A DNA stretch of 64,000 bases, from positions 3,906,001 through 3,970,000 of the forward strand of contig NZ_AP022606.1 in the NCBI RefSeq assembly GCF_010728725.1, written 5' to 3'. How positions within the stretch are numbered: the stretch's first letter is position 1; each line of letters begins with the position of its first letter. The notes below the pieces were generated by a model. The model searched no databases. It had not been told where the DNA came from and saw only the letters and a list, made by a program, of their open reading frames with translations. This DNA comes from Mycobacterium branderi. GTDB lineage: Bacteria; Actinomycetota; Actinomycetes; Mycobacteriales; Mycobacteriaceae. The position numbers and the translations under genes were made by a program. This document shows, piece by piece, positions 56,406-64,000 of this stretch.

Positions 56406-57656
56406 TCAGTGCACCGGCGTGAATTCGATGTGCAATTCCTTGAGCCGCCTGAACAGCAGGGTGCGGTCCCATGTGAACCGACGAGCGCCTGCCGGTCCGT
56501 GCTCGGTCTCTGAAAGCCGGATGTCGGCCATCCGGTCAAGGAGTCGTTCTAAGCTCACCCGTGCTTCGGCGCGTGCAATCGGGGCGCCCGGACACGTGTG
56601 GACGCCGCGGCCGAAAGCGATGTGTTGCAATATGTTTGGACGGTCGCGGCGGAATTCGTTGGGTTCGTCGAACCGTCGTGGATCGCGGTTTGCCGCGCCG
56701 TTCATCACGAGCACGCTGGTACCGGCTTGCACATCGACGTCGCCGATTCTGGTAGTCCTTCGCGCCATCCGGAAGTTCGACTTGATCGGGCTTTCGAAGC
56801 GCAGCATCTCCTCGATGAAGGCGGGGATTTTTGAGTTGTCCTCCCGCAGTTCCTCTTGCAAGGCCGGTCGCTCCGCGAGCATCAGCATCGCCAGACTCAG
56901 TAGGTCGATCGTCGTGCCGTGGCCGGCGGCGAACATGAACGTGGCAACGCGGGCAACGTCAATCGCGTCGGGTACCGTGCCGTCGGGAAACTTTGCCAGC
57001 GCAAGTTCGGTGAGGACGTCGTCGCGCGGATTGCGCCGCCGGTCCTCGATGTACTCGACGAACCACTCCTCTTTCACGCCAACGAAGCCGCTGCGGTCGC
57101 CTTCGAGCCTGCTGGCTCGTGCAGCGCGGCGGAATCGCTCACGGTCGTCCTCGGGCACGTCCAGCAGGTCTGTAATCGCGTTCAGCGTGAACGGAGAGTT
57201 GTAGTCGACGACGATCTCGCACTTACCCTCCGCGATGAACCGGTTGAGTTGCTCGTCGGCAAGACGCCACAGGACGTCCTCGTTGTTCTTGAGCTGCTTC
57301 GGCGTAAACAAACGGCTCAACAGCGAGCGGTGCGCGGTGTGCTTCGGAGGGTCAAACGTGATGAAGTAGTCGCCGAACGTAAACCTGTGCCGGTGCTGCT
57401 CGATCAGCTCCGAGACGTCGTCGCTGTCGGATTCAATCGGAATCCCCGACCACGGTCCGCTGACGATATTGCATACCGAAAAGTTCTGGTCGTGGTCGCG
57501 TTGCACGTCGACGGCCTCGTCGTACCCCGACACCATCACCACACCGTGCACCGGCTCACGCCATACTGGGCAACGACGAATCGCATCGTAGTAGTCGTAG
57601 GGGTCCTCGACGAGCGACTTGTCGGTGAAGAAATCCAGGTTCTCGAGTCCGCTCAC
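56406..57656 (-). CDS. Cytochrome P450
   Basis: A 416-residue soluble bacterial P450 that inserts oxygen into an organic substrate using ferredoxin-supplied electrons. The I-helix is FMFAAGHGTTIDLLSLAMLM (AGxxT); the ExxR motif is in FIEEMLRFESPI; the haem ligand is Cys in FGRGVHTCPGAPIARAEARV. The CYP family cannot be set by eye. It is the last gene of a leftward set after the NRPS and the 59-residue ORF, with 119 bp between it and that ORF, so it likely oxidises the peptide product or an amino acid precursor. No ferredoxin gene is in the window near it. Confidence 0.94.
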   Translation of the reverse strand: MSGLENLDFFTDKSLVEDPYDYYDAIRRCPVWREPVHGVVMVSGYDEAVDVQRDHDQNFSVCNIVSGPWSGIPIESDSDDVSELIEQHRHRFTFGDYFITFDPPKHTAHRSLLSRLFTPKQLKNNEDVLWRLADEQLNRFIAEGKCEIVVDYNSPFTLNAITDLLDVPEDDRERFRRAARASRLEGDRSGFVGVKEEWFVEYIEDRRRNPRDDVLTELALAKFPDGTVPDAIDVARVATFMFAAGHGTTIDLLSLAMLMLAERPALQEELREDNSKIPAFIEEMLRFESPIKSNFRMARRTTRIGDVDVQAGTSVLVMNGAANRDPRRFDEPNEFRRDRPNILQHIAFGRGVHTCPGAPIARAEARVSLERLLDRMADIRLSETEHGPAGARRFTWDRTLLFRRLKELHIEFTPVH

Positions 57657-57775
57657 TTCGCCTCCCTCGCCATAACCATAGAAACGTTTGGCGCTGGGCA
57701 GGGGTTCACAGAGGGCCCGTCTGAAATCGCGTGGGACGCGATTGAGGCCCGGCGTCCGGCTACACGATCGACCAG
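57657..57775. other. Gap between small ORF and P450
   Basis: 119 bp between the stop of the 59-residue ORF and the ATG of the P450. No hairpin or clear promoter is seen, so the P450 is probably read from the same message. Confidence 0.3.
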
Positions 57776-57955
57776 CTACAGCTTCGTCGAGTTTCGAGCA
57801 TGCACCACGGAGACCCGATTTACCTTCGCGTATAGGTCATTGGTTCGCTGCTGTTCTGCCGCTAGCTTTTCCAGTGCGGCCACTGCACGCCTGAGGAGGT
57901 CGATGGATTCCTCGGCGGTCTCTTTGAGTTCATAGAAATTTGGTATCAATCCCAT
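57776..57955 (-). CDS. Small 59-residue helical protein
   Basis: A short frame missed by length cut-offs. ATG at 57955 is preceded by a strong SD (GGAGGG about 8 bp upstream), and the frame ends with TAG at 57776-57778. The protein starts MGLIPNFYELKETAEESIDL and continues as a charged amphipathic helix (LLRRAVAALEKLAAEQQRT), with a short tail ending STKL. Heptad-like spacing of Leu/Ala suggests a coiled coil. There is no membrane segment or signal. It lies 16 bp after the NRPS stop, in the same orientation, so it is translated from the NRPS message. It could be an assembly or docking factor, but there is no family evidence. Confidence 0.6.
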   Translation of the reverse strand: MGLIPNFYELKETAEESIDLLRRAVAALEKLAAEQQRTNDLYAKVNRVSVVHARNSTKL

Positions 57956-57971
57956 GGGCTTTTCCCTCCGC

Positions 57972-60900
57972 CTAAGTCTCTACTGAAAGTTTGCGGTGTC
58001 GGCCATACAATCGGTTCGAAGAATGTGCCCGTCGGTAACTGCGCCCGCCCGGGAGCATGGCTAGTCGCCTGATTGCCTCATCGAGGGTCTCATCGCGCTT
58101 CGCAAAGTTGAAGCGCACCAGGTGATTCCACACTGCAGCATGCTCGGCGGCCGGATCGCAGTAATCCGACATGGGCATCGCGACCACCCCTACCTTCTCG
58201 GGTAGCGCCGCACAGAACGCCGTGCTGTCGTGGTAGCCCAACGGACGCGGGTCAGCGCACAGGAAATAGCTGCCCACACTGTCGTGCACCCCGAAACCGA
58301 TCTCGGTCAACGCCGTGGCCAGCCGGTTTCGCCGGGCCTGCAACAAGGTGCGTCGCGTAGCTACCCAGTCGTCCTCGGTGTTGAGCGCCAATGCGACCGC
58401 ATGCTCGAACGGCGCGCCGCCCACGTAGGTCAGGTTCTGTTTGGCCGCCCGCAACCCGGCGATGAGCCGCGCGGGGCCGCAGGCCCATCCGATCCTCCAG
58501 CCGGTGCAGTTAAACGTCTTCGACGCGCTCGAGACGGTGATCGTGCGCTCGGCCATGCCGTCGAACCCGGCGAGTGGGAGGTGGCGACGTCCTTCGGGCC
58601 AGGGGTCCACGAGTTGCTCATAGACCTCGTCGCTGATGACCAGCAGGTCGGCGTCCACGGCGATGTCAGCAATGGCGGTGAGTTCATCTGCGGTCAGCAC
58701 CATGCCGGTCGGGTTGTGCGGTGAGTTGACGATCAAGGCCCTGGTCCGGGGGGTCACGGCGCGCCGCAGCGCGTCGACGTCAAGAGCGAAGCCGCGACCG
58801 TCGGGCACCAGCTGCACTAGAACCCTCCGTGCACCAGCCATCGCTACCGCCGGCGAATAGGAGTCGTAGAACGGCTCGATCAGTAACACTTCCGAACCCG
58901 GCTCAACCAGACCGAGCATTGCCGACGCAATGGCCTCGGTGGCGCCGACCGTGACCAATACCTCGCCGTCCGGGTTGTAATCGATGTCGAAGTGCCGCTT
59001 GCGTTGTCCGGCGATGGCACGCCGAAGTGACGCGATGCCGATTCCCGGCGGGTACTGATTGAAGCCCTCGGCAATCGCGTCCTGGGCGGCCTTCAGCATC
59101 GCGGGTGGTCCGTCCTCGTCGGGATAACCGATGCCGAGGTCCACCGCGCCGGTCCGCGCGGCAAGCGCAGGCATGTCGGCGAAAACCGGCGCCGCATACG
59201 GCTGCAGTCGCGACACCGCCGCGGTGGTCGAGCGCGAAAAGTGGTCTGGCCCATGCCGATCGGCAGCGCTGTCTACGGGCAGAGGAACTAATGAAAGTTT
59301 GAGTTGTTGGCCATAGCGACTGAGCGATTCGGCCGACAGCATGTCTTCGTGTCGGCAGTCGACCGAGTATTCCGTGATGCCGCCGCTAACGTAAGGCCGC
59401 CAGCTGCGCAGAGGAGACGAACTGCGATCGCGTTCATCCGGTGCGGCGGAAAACAGGATCATATCGCCATCGAAGACACCGGGTTCGTGCGCTCGTTGCA
59501 GCGCAAGGTTGTTATCGAGGTTGCGGCCAAGCAAATCCAGAAGCTGTTTGTATTGAGGAAGTTCGACGGCCCCGCGTTCCAGAACTAGTTCTTCTAGCTG
59601 CTCGTAGGTGAGCGGAGCATCCTGTTCCGGGGTGGCTACACCATAGAACCGCAATACTTCTTCCAGCATGTCCTTTTGGTCCAAGGCAGTGCTTGGCGCG
59701 GTGACGCTGCCGTCGATACGGGGTTGAGCGTCCAAAAGAATGAGGCGTGCGACCGCGCATCCGCGGCGCTTGAGCTCGATGGCGACTTCATGGGCGACGA
59801 CACCGCCAAACGACCAGCCGAGGAGGGTGTGAGGGCCGCTGGGATGTACTGCCAGGATTCTGTCGGCATAGTTTTTCGCCATCTCGCGAATTGACCGAGG
59901 TTCGGCCTCTTCAGGCTGCAGGGTTTGTTGAATTCCAATAATCGGGCAGTCCAGGTAATTGCCGAGAACCTGGTATGCCCAACCTATTCCACCACCGGGA
60001 TGAATGCAGAACAGCGGAACACCGGTACCCTCCTTGAGAACCTCGACAGGAACTACTTCCATCTCGCTGGAGTGGTTGTCCAGCTGCTGGCTCAGGCTGC
60101 TCACCGACGGCGCGTGGAACAGGCTGCGCACCGCAAGGTTCGCATCCAGCCTGGCGTTGATCGCGGCGATCAGGCGCATCGCGGAAAGCGAGTCCCCGCC
60201 CAAATCGAAGAACGAGTCGTCCACCCCGACGTGCTCGAGGCCGAGTATCTCGGCGTAGAGGCCGGCCAGGACTTCCTCGGTCGGGGTGACCGGCGCCCGA
60301 TACTGGCTAGCACAGTAATCGGGTGCCGGTAGGGCGCGGATGTCGAGTTTGCCGTTGAGCGTCAACGGCAGCGCGTCCAACCCGACCACCGCCGCCGGGA
60401 CCATGTAGGCCGGTAGCCGCTCCGCCAGCGAACGGCGAACCTGCGCCGGGTCGGCGGCACCGGTGACATAGCCGATGAGGCGTTTGTCGCCGGAGCGGTC
60501 TTCGCGTGCGATCACTACGGCCTGATCGACGCCATCACAAGCGGCCAATGCCGCGCGCACCTCACCAAGTTCGATGCGGTAGCCGCGGATCTTGACCTGC
60601 TCATCGATGCGTCCCAGATACCGCAGTTGCCCGTCGGCGCCCCAGGACACCAGATCCCCGGTGCGATACATCCGTTCGCCCGTACCGCCGAACGGGCAAG
60701 CTACGAACCTCGACGCGGTCAACGCGGCCCGCCGCCAATATCCGCAGCCCACACCGGAACCCGCCACATACAACTCTCCGATCACACCGGCCGGTACCGG
60801 GCGCAACCCGCCGTCCAACACAAACAGCGCTGCGCCCGGCACTGGCGAACCGATCGGCACCGTTCCCGTTCCCGGTGTCAAAGGCGCACTCACCGCGGCG

Positions 60901-63900
60901 TACACCGTTGCCTCGGTTGGGCCGTAGGCGTTGACCATCACCCGCCCGGGCGCCCACCGATCCATCACCTCGGTCGGGCACGCCTCACCGGCCACCACCA
61001 ACGCCGTCGAATCCAACCCGATGGGCGATAAAACGCCGACGGCAGAGGGAGTTTGGCTTAACACGCTGACCCGTTCAGTGACCAGCAAGTCGTGGAAGTC
61101 GTCCGGTGAGGCGGCCACCGATTCGGGCACCACCACCAGCCGCCCGCCGGCCAGTAGGGCGCCAAAGATCTCCGATACCGAGACGTCGAAGGCATACGAA
61201 TGCCACTGCGACCACACACCCTCGCGCTGCAGGTCCGCACTCCATGACCGCAATAGCTGGGTGGCGTTGTGGTGGCTGACGGCCACGCCCTTGGGTTTCC
61301 CCGTGGTGCCCGAGGTGTAAATGATGTAGGCGATATCGTCGGGTGCCGGTGCCGGTAGCGCTGTGCATGGATAACCCTGGGGCGCAGGGCTATCGACCTC
61401 GATCACCGGCAGATTGCACCCGTTCAACCGGCTGGCCAGTTCAGTAGTGGCGATCGCGACCACCGGCGCCGCATCGGCAACCATGAACGCGATCCGCGCC
61501 GCGGGATGGGCCGGGTCGATGGGCAGATAAGCCGCCCCGGTCTTCAGCACCGCCAAGATCGCGATAATGGCCTCAGCTGACCGGGAAAACAGCAGCGCCA
61601 CAGATTCACCCGGACCCGCACCGTGGCTAGACAGCAAGTGCGCCAACCGGTTGGACGCCTCATCCAACTCACGGTACGTCCATGAACGCTCACCACATTT
61701 CACCGCCACCGCATCCGGTCTGCGCGACACCTGCGCGGCAAACAACGCCGGAATCGACACCTTGGCGGCCGCCGGCTGAGCTAGCACCGCGCGGTTACCC
61801 CAGCCGTCCAGCCGAAGCTGCTCGGCCTCATCGAGCAGACCTACCGACGACAGCCGTCGTCCCGGATCCGCGACGATCGCGATCAATACCCGCTGCAGCC
61901 GCTCGATCAGCGTTTCGATGCTGGCCGCGTCGAACACGTCGGTGCGGAATTCGACCGCCCCGCCTATTCCGGCGGGCTCACCGGCCTCGGTGAAGCGTTC
62001 GCCCAGGAAAAACGTCAAATCCATCCGGGCTGTCTGAGTGTCCACCGGCAACGACGTCGCCTCCAGCTCACCAAAGGCCAACCCGCCGGCGGCGTTATCG
62101 TGCGCCGCGAAGTTCTGCCAGGCCAACAGCACCTGGAAAAGTGGGTGATGGGTCAGGCTTCGGGTGGGGTTGAGCCGCTCCACCAGCACCTCGAAGGGAA
62201 CGTCTTGTCGTTCGTAGGCGGCCAGACTGCGCGTCCGCACCTGGCCCAGCAGTTCGGCGATTGTGGGATCACCGGTCAGATCGATGCGTAGCACCAGGGT
62301 GTTGACGAAGAATCCCACCAGCTCGTCGAGCGCGGTATCGCGGCGTCCGGCGATCGGGAACCCCACTGCCACATCAGAACTCGCGCTGAGCTTGGACAGC
62401 AGCACCGCCAAAGCGGCCTGCACCACCATGAAGCTGGTCGCGTTGCGCTCGCGAGCCACCCGTGCCACCCGCTGCTGCAATTCAGCCGGCCAGTCCACCG
62501 TCACACTGGCGCCGCGGTGATCAGCGATGAGCGGGTAGGGCCGATCCGTGGGCAGCTGCAGCCGCTCGGGCATCCCGGCCAGGGTCTCCTCCCAGTAGGC
62601 CAGTTGCGCGGCGATGGGGCTATCACCGTCGGCCAGATCACCAAACTGCGCGCGTTGCCACAGCGTGTAATCGACGTACTGCACCGCCAATGGCGCCCAA
62701 TCAGGGGCTTGCCCCGCGCACCGGCTGGCATAGGCCACCCCAAGATCACGTGTCAACGGGGTGATCGACCAGCCGTCGGCGGCGATGTGATGCACCACCA
62801 GCGCCAGTACGTGCTCATCCTGGTCTAAAGTGAAAAGCCTTGCTTGCAAGGGGATCTCGGTAGTCAGCTCAAACGGGTGACCGGCCGCCGCGGCAATGGC
62901 CTCCATCAGCCGGCTTTCCGGCCAGTCGGTGGCATCGATGATCTTCCAACCGAATTCGGCTCGCTCGGCGGGCACAATCAACTGCTGGGGTATCCCCTCG
63001 GGTGCCGCAAACAACGTGCGCAGGCTCTCGTGGCGGCCCACCACATCGGCCATCGCCGCACCCAGCGCGTCGGGATCGAGCCGCCCGTGCAGCCGCACCG
63101 CCATCGCCATGTTGTAGATCGGTGAGGGCCCCTGCAGTTGATCAAGGAACCACAACCGGTTTTGCGCGAACGACAACGGCAGCACCGGGGGCCGCTCCAC
63201 AGCCACCAACCGCGGGAGCCGCCCCGCGTCCGCACCGATACGGGGCGCCAACTGAGCGACCGTCGGCGCATCGAACACCGTGCGCACCGACAGCCCCGCA
63301 TCCAGGCTGGCATTGATCGCTGCGATCAGACGCATCGCCGACAGCGAATCCCCGCCCAAATCGAAGAACGAGTCGTCGACGCCGACGCGTTCGAGCCCGA
63401 GCACGTGGGCGTAGATGCCGGCCAAGATCTCCTCGACCACGCTGGACGGGGCGCGATATTCACCAGCGAGGTACTCGGGTGCCGGCAGGGCGCGGGTGTC
63501 TAGCTTGCCGTTGACCGTCAACGGCAAAGTTTCCATCACTACAACCGCCGCCGGAATCATGTAGGCGGGAAGCCGCTCGCCCAACGTGGCGCGAATCTCG
63601 GCCGCGTCCGCTGTCCCCGTGACATAGCCCACCAGTCGCTTGTCGCCAGGCTGATCCTCGCGGGCGACCACCGTCGCCTGCTCGACTCCGTCGCAGTTGG
63701 CCAACGCCGCCTGGATTTCACCGAGTTCGATGCGGTACCCCCGGATCTTGACCTGCTCGTCGGCGCGCCCCAAATACCGCAGCTGACCGTCCGCACCCCA
63801 ACTCATCAGGTCCCCGGTGCGATACATCCGTTGTCCAGGCGCACCGAACGGGCAGGCCACAAACCGCGAAGCGGTCAACCCGGCCCGGCGCACATACCCT

Positions 63901-64000
63901 TGGCCCACACCGGAACCGGCGACATACAACTCCCCAACCACACCCATGGGAACCGGACACAACCGCCGATCCAGCACGAACAAGGCCGCCCCCGCCACCG
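57972..64000 (-). CDS. Non-ribosomal peptide synthetase with C-terminal aminotransferase (5' end outside window)
   Basis: At least 2008 residues, cut at the window edge. Domains in order: the C-terminal part of an A domain ([30 protein letters not shown]); PCP with the carrier Ser in [15 protein letters not shown]; a C domain with [11 protein letters not shown] and [15 protein letters not shown]; a full A domain ([46 protein letters not shown]); a second PCP; a thioesterase ([33 protein letters not shown]); and from about 59240 a class I PLP aminotransferase ([24 protein letters not shown], the PLP Lys in [16 protein letters not shown]). Frames join without a break. It makes a short peptide that is released by the TE; the aminotransferase may modify it or supply its amino acid. 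A P450 and a 59-residue ORF follow. Confidence 0.93.
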   Translation of the reverse strand, partial: VAGAALFVLDRRLCPVPMGVVGELYVAGSGVGQGYVRRAGLTASRFVACPFGAPGQRMYRTGDLMSWGADGQLRYLGRADEQVKIRGYRIELGEIQAALANCDGVEQATVVAREDQPGDKRLVGYVTGTADAAEIRATLGERLPAYMIPAAVVVMETLPLTVNGKLDTRALPAPEYLAGEYRAPSSVVEEILAGIYAHVLGLERVGVDDSFFDLGGDSLSAMRLIAAINASLDAGLSVRTVFDAPTVAQLAPRIGADAGRLPRLVAVERPPVLPLSFAQNRLWFLDQLQGPSPIYNMAMAVRLHGRLDPDALGAAMADVVGRHESLRTLFAAPEGIPQQLIVPAERAEFGWKIIDATDWPESRLMEAIAAAAGHPFELTTEIPLQARLFTLDQDEHVLALVVHHIAADGWSITPLTRDLGVAYASRCAGQAPDWAPLAVQYVDYTLWQRAQFGDLADGDSPIAAQLAYWEETLAGMPERLQLPTDRPYPLIADHRGASVTVDWPAELQQRVARVARERNATSFMVVQAALAVLLSKLSASSDVAVGFPIAGRRDTALDELVGFFVNTLVLRIDLTGDPTIAELLGQVRTRSLAAYERQDVPFEVLVERLNPTRSLTHHPLFQVLLAWQNFAAHDNAAGGLAFGELEATSLPVDTQTARMDLTFFLGERFTEAGEPAGIGGAVEFRTDVFDAASIETLIERLQRVLIAIVADPGRRLSSVGLLDEAEQLRLDGWGNRAVLAQPAAAKVSIPALFAAQVSRRPDAVAVKCGERSWTYRELDEASNRLAHLLSSHGAGPGESVALLFSRSAEAIIAILAVLKTGAAYLPIDPAHPAARIAFMVADAAPVVAIATTELASRLNGCNLPVIEVDSPAPQGYPCTALPAPAPDDIAYIIYTSGTTGKPKGVAVSHHNATQLLRSWSADLQREGVWSQWHSYAFDVSVSEIFGALLAGGRLVVVPESVAASPDDFHDLLVTERVSVLSQTPSAVGVLSPIGLDSTALVVAGEACPTEVMDRWAPGRVMVNAYGPTEATVYAAVSAPLTPGTGTVPIGSPVPGAALFVLDGGLRPVPAGVIGELYVAGSGVGCGYWRRAALTASRFVACPFGGTGERMYRTGDLVSWGADGQLRYLGRIDEQVKIRGYRIELGEVRAALAACDGVDQAVVIAREDRSGDKRLIGYVTGAADPAQVRRSLAERLPAYMVPAAVVGLDALPLTLNGKLDIRALPAPDYCASQYRAPVTPTEEVLAGLYAEILGLEHVGVDDSFFDLGGDSLSAMRLIAAINARLDANLAVRSLFHAPSVSSLSQQLDNHSSEMEVVPVEVLKEGTGVPLFCIHPGGGIGWAYQVLGNYLDCPIIGIQQTLQPEEAEPRSIREMAKNYADRILAVHPSGPHTLLGWSFGGVVAHEVAIELKRRGCAVARLILLDAQPRIDGSVTAPSTALDQKDMLEEVLRFYGVATPEQDAPLTYEQLEELVLERGAVELPQYKQLLDLLGRNLDNNLALQRAHEPGVFDGDMILFSAAPDERDRSSSPLRSWRPYVSGGITEYSVDCRHEDMLSAESLSRYGQQLKLSLVPLPVDSAADRHGPDHFSRSTTAAVSRLQPYAAPVFADMPALAARTGAVDLGIGYPDEDGPPAMLKAAQDAIAEGFNQYPPGIGIASLRRAIAGQRKRHFDIDYNPDGEVLVTVGATEAIASAMLGLVEPGSEVLLIEPFYDSYSPAVAMAGARRVLVQLVPDGRGFALDVDALRRAVTPRTRALIVNSPHNPTGMVLTADELTAIADIAVDADLLVISDEVYEQLVDPWPEGRRHLPLAGFDGMAERTITVSSASKTFNCTGWRIGWACGPARLIAGLRAAKQNLTYVGGAPFEHAVALALNTEDDWVATRRTLLQARRNRLATALTEIGFGVHDSVGSYFLCADPRPLGYHDSTAFCAALPEKVGVVAMPMSDYCDPAAEHAAVWNHLVRFNFAKRDETLDEAIRRLAMLPGGRSYRRAHSSNRLYGRHRKLSVET

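Overview
The window is high-GC DNA (about two thirds G+C by eye) with many GTG starts, overlapping GTGA/ATGA gene junctions and several leaderless-looking starts. Its gene content points to a non-tuberculous Mycobacterium: a furA-katG pair, a full-length ICL2-type isocitrate lyase, a 13E12/DUF222 HNH protein under an SOS box, a fatty-acyl-AMP ligase, leucine-carboxyl-methyltransferase-like SAM enzymes, a LipJ (Rv1900c)-like hydrolase-cyclase, an Rv0386-like cyclase/LuxR ATPase, and one member each of the two families linked to D-arabinan breakdown (DUF2961/GH172 and DUF4185/GH183). The species cannot be fixed from sequence alone.

Layout. 0-4.5 kb: a probable lipoprotein start cut by the window edge, a secreted GH172-type protein, a hypothetical, an alpha/beta hydrolase whose expected nucleophile Asp is Asn, a stand-alone ANTAR protein and an HdeA-like lipoprotein. 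4.6-7.1 kb: an aldehyde dehydrogenase behind a LacI-type regulator, with a near-perfect palindromic operator between them. 7.2-12 kb: a glycosyltransferase, a TenA/FAD-oxidase divergent pair, and a FAAL. 12-16.1 kb: a leftward series of a methyltransferase, an AraC regulator and three uncharacterised membrane-associated proteins, with a divergent PPxGW-repeat protein. 16.1-21.4 kb: a zinc-independent oxidoreductase, ICL2, a bidirectional hairpin terminator, a luciferase-like oxidoreductase, and a Gly-rich lipoprotein built on 51-bp tandem repeats. 21.6-26.9 kb: a methyltransferase with a frameshifted IS110-family element directly upstream, a MocR regulator flanked by GGTCCA boxes, a frameshifted cupin gene, Dps and an FMN reductase. 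27.2-32.7 kb: a five-gene leftward oxidative cluster (SDR, GMC oxidase, cupin, HD hydrolase, SDR) facing a GlxA-type regulator. 32.7-39.5 kb: an SGNH hydrolase beside an acyltransferase-3, furA-katG with promoter and terminator, a STAS protein, a secreted protein and a hydrolase. 39.5-49.2 kb: a lipase-like protein divergent from an acyl-CoA dehydrogenase, a decayed metallo-beta-lactamase-fold gene, a GH183-type protein, an amidohydrolase, then a rightward hydrolase-MFS-cyclase operon. 49.2-54.5 kb: the giant LuxR regulator, the SOS-controlled HNH protein and a YCII protein. 54.6-56.4 kb: an ABC ATPase with a decayed permease. 56.4-64 kb: a P450, a previously easy-to-miss 59-residue ORF and a large NRPS running off the window.

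The strongest candidate for something new is the right end. The NRPS reads A(partial)-PCP-C-A-PCP-thioesterase and continues in the same frame into a complete class I PLP aminotransferase. It is followed by a tiny charged helical protein and a cytochrome P450 in one orientation, which suggests a compact biosynthetic operon whose product is released, transaminated and oxidised. Other points worth checking are the LacI operator, the SOS box overlapping a start codon, a possible IS110 bridge-RNA region, and the coexistence of GH172 and GH183 genes. Several single-base frameshifts (transposase, cupin, permease) could be real decay or assembly errors.
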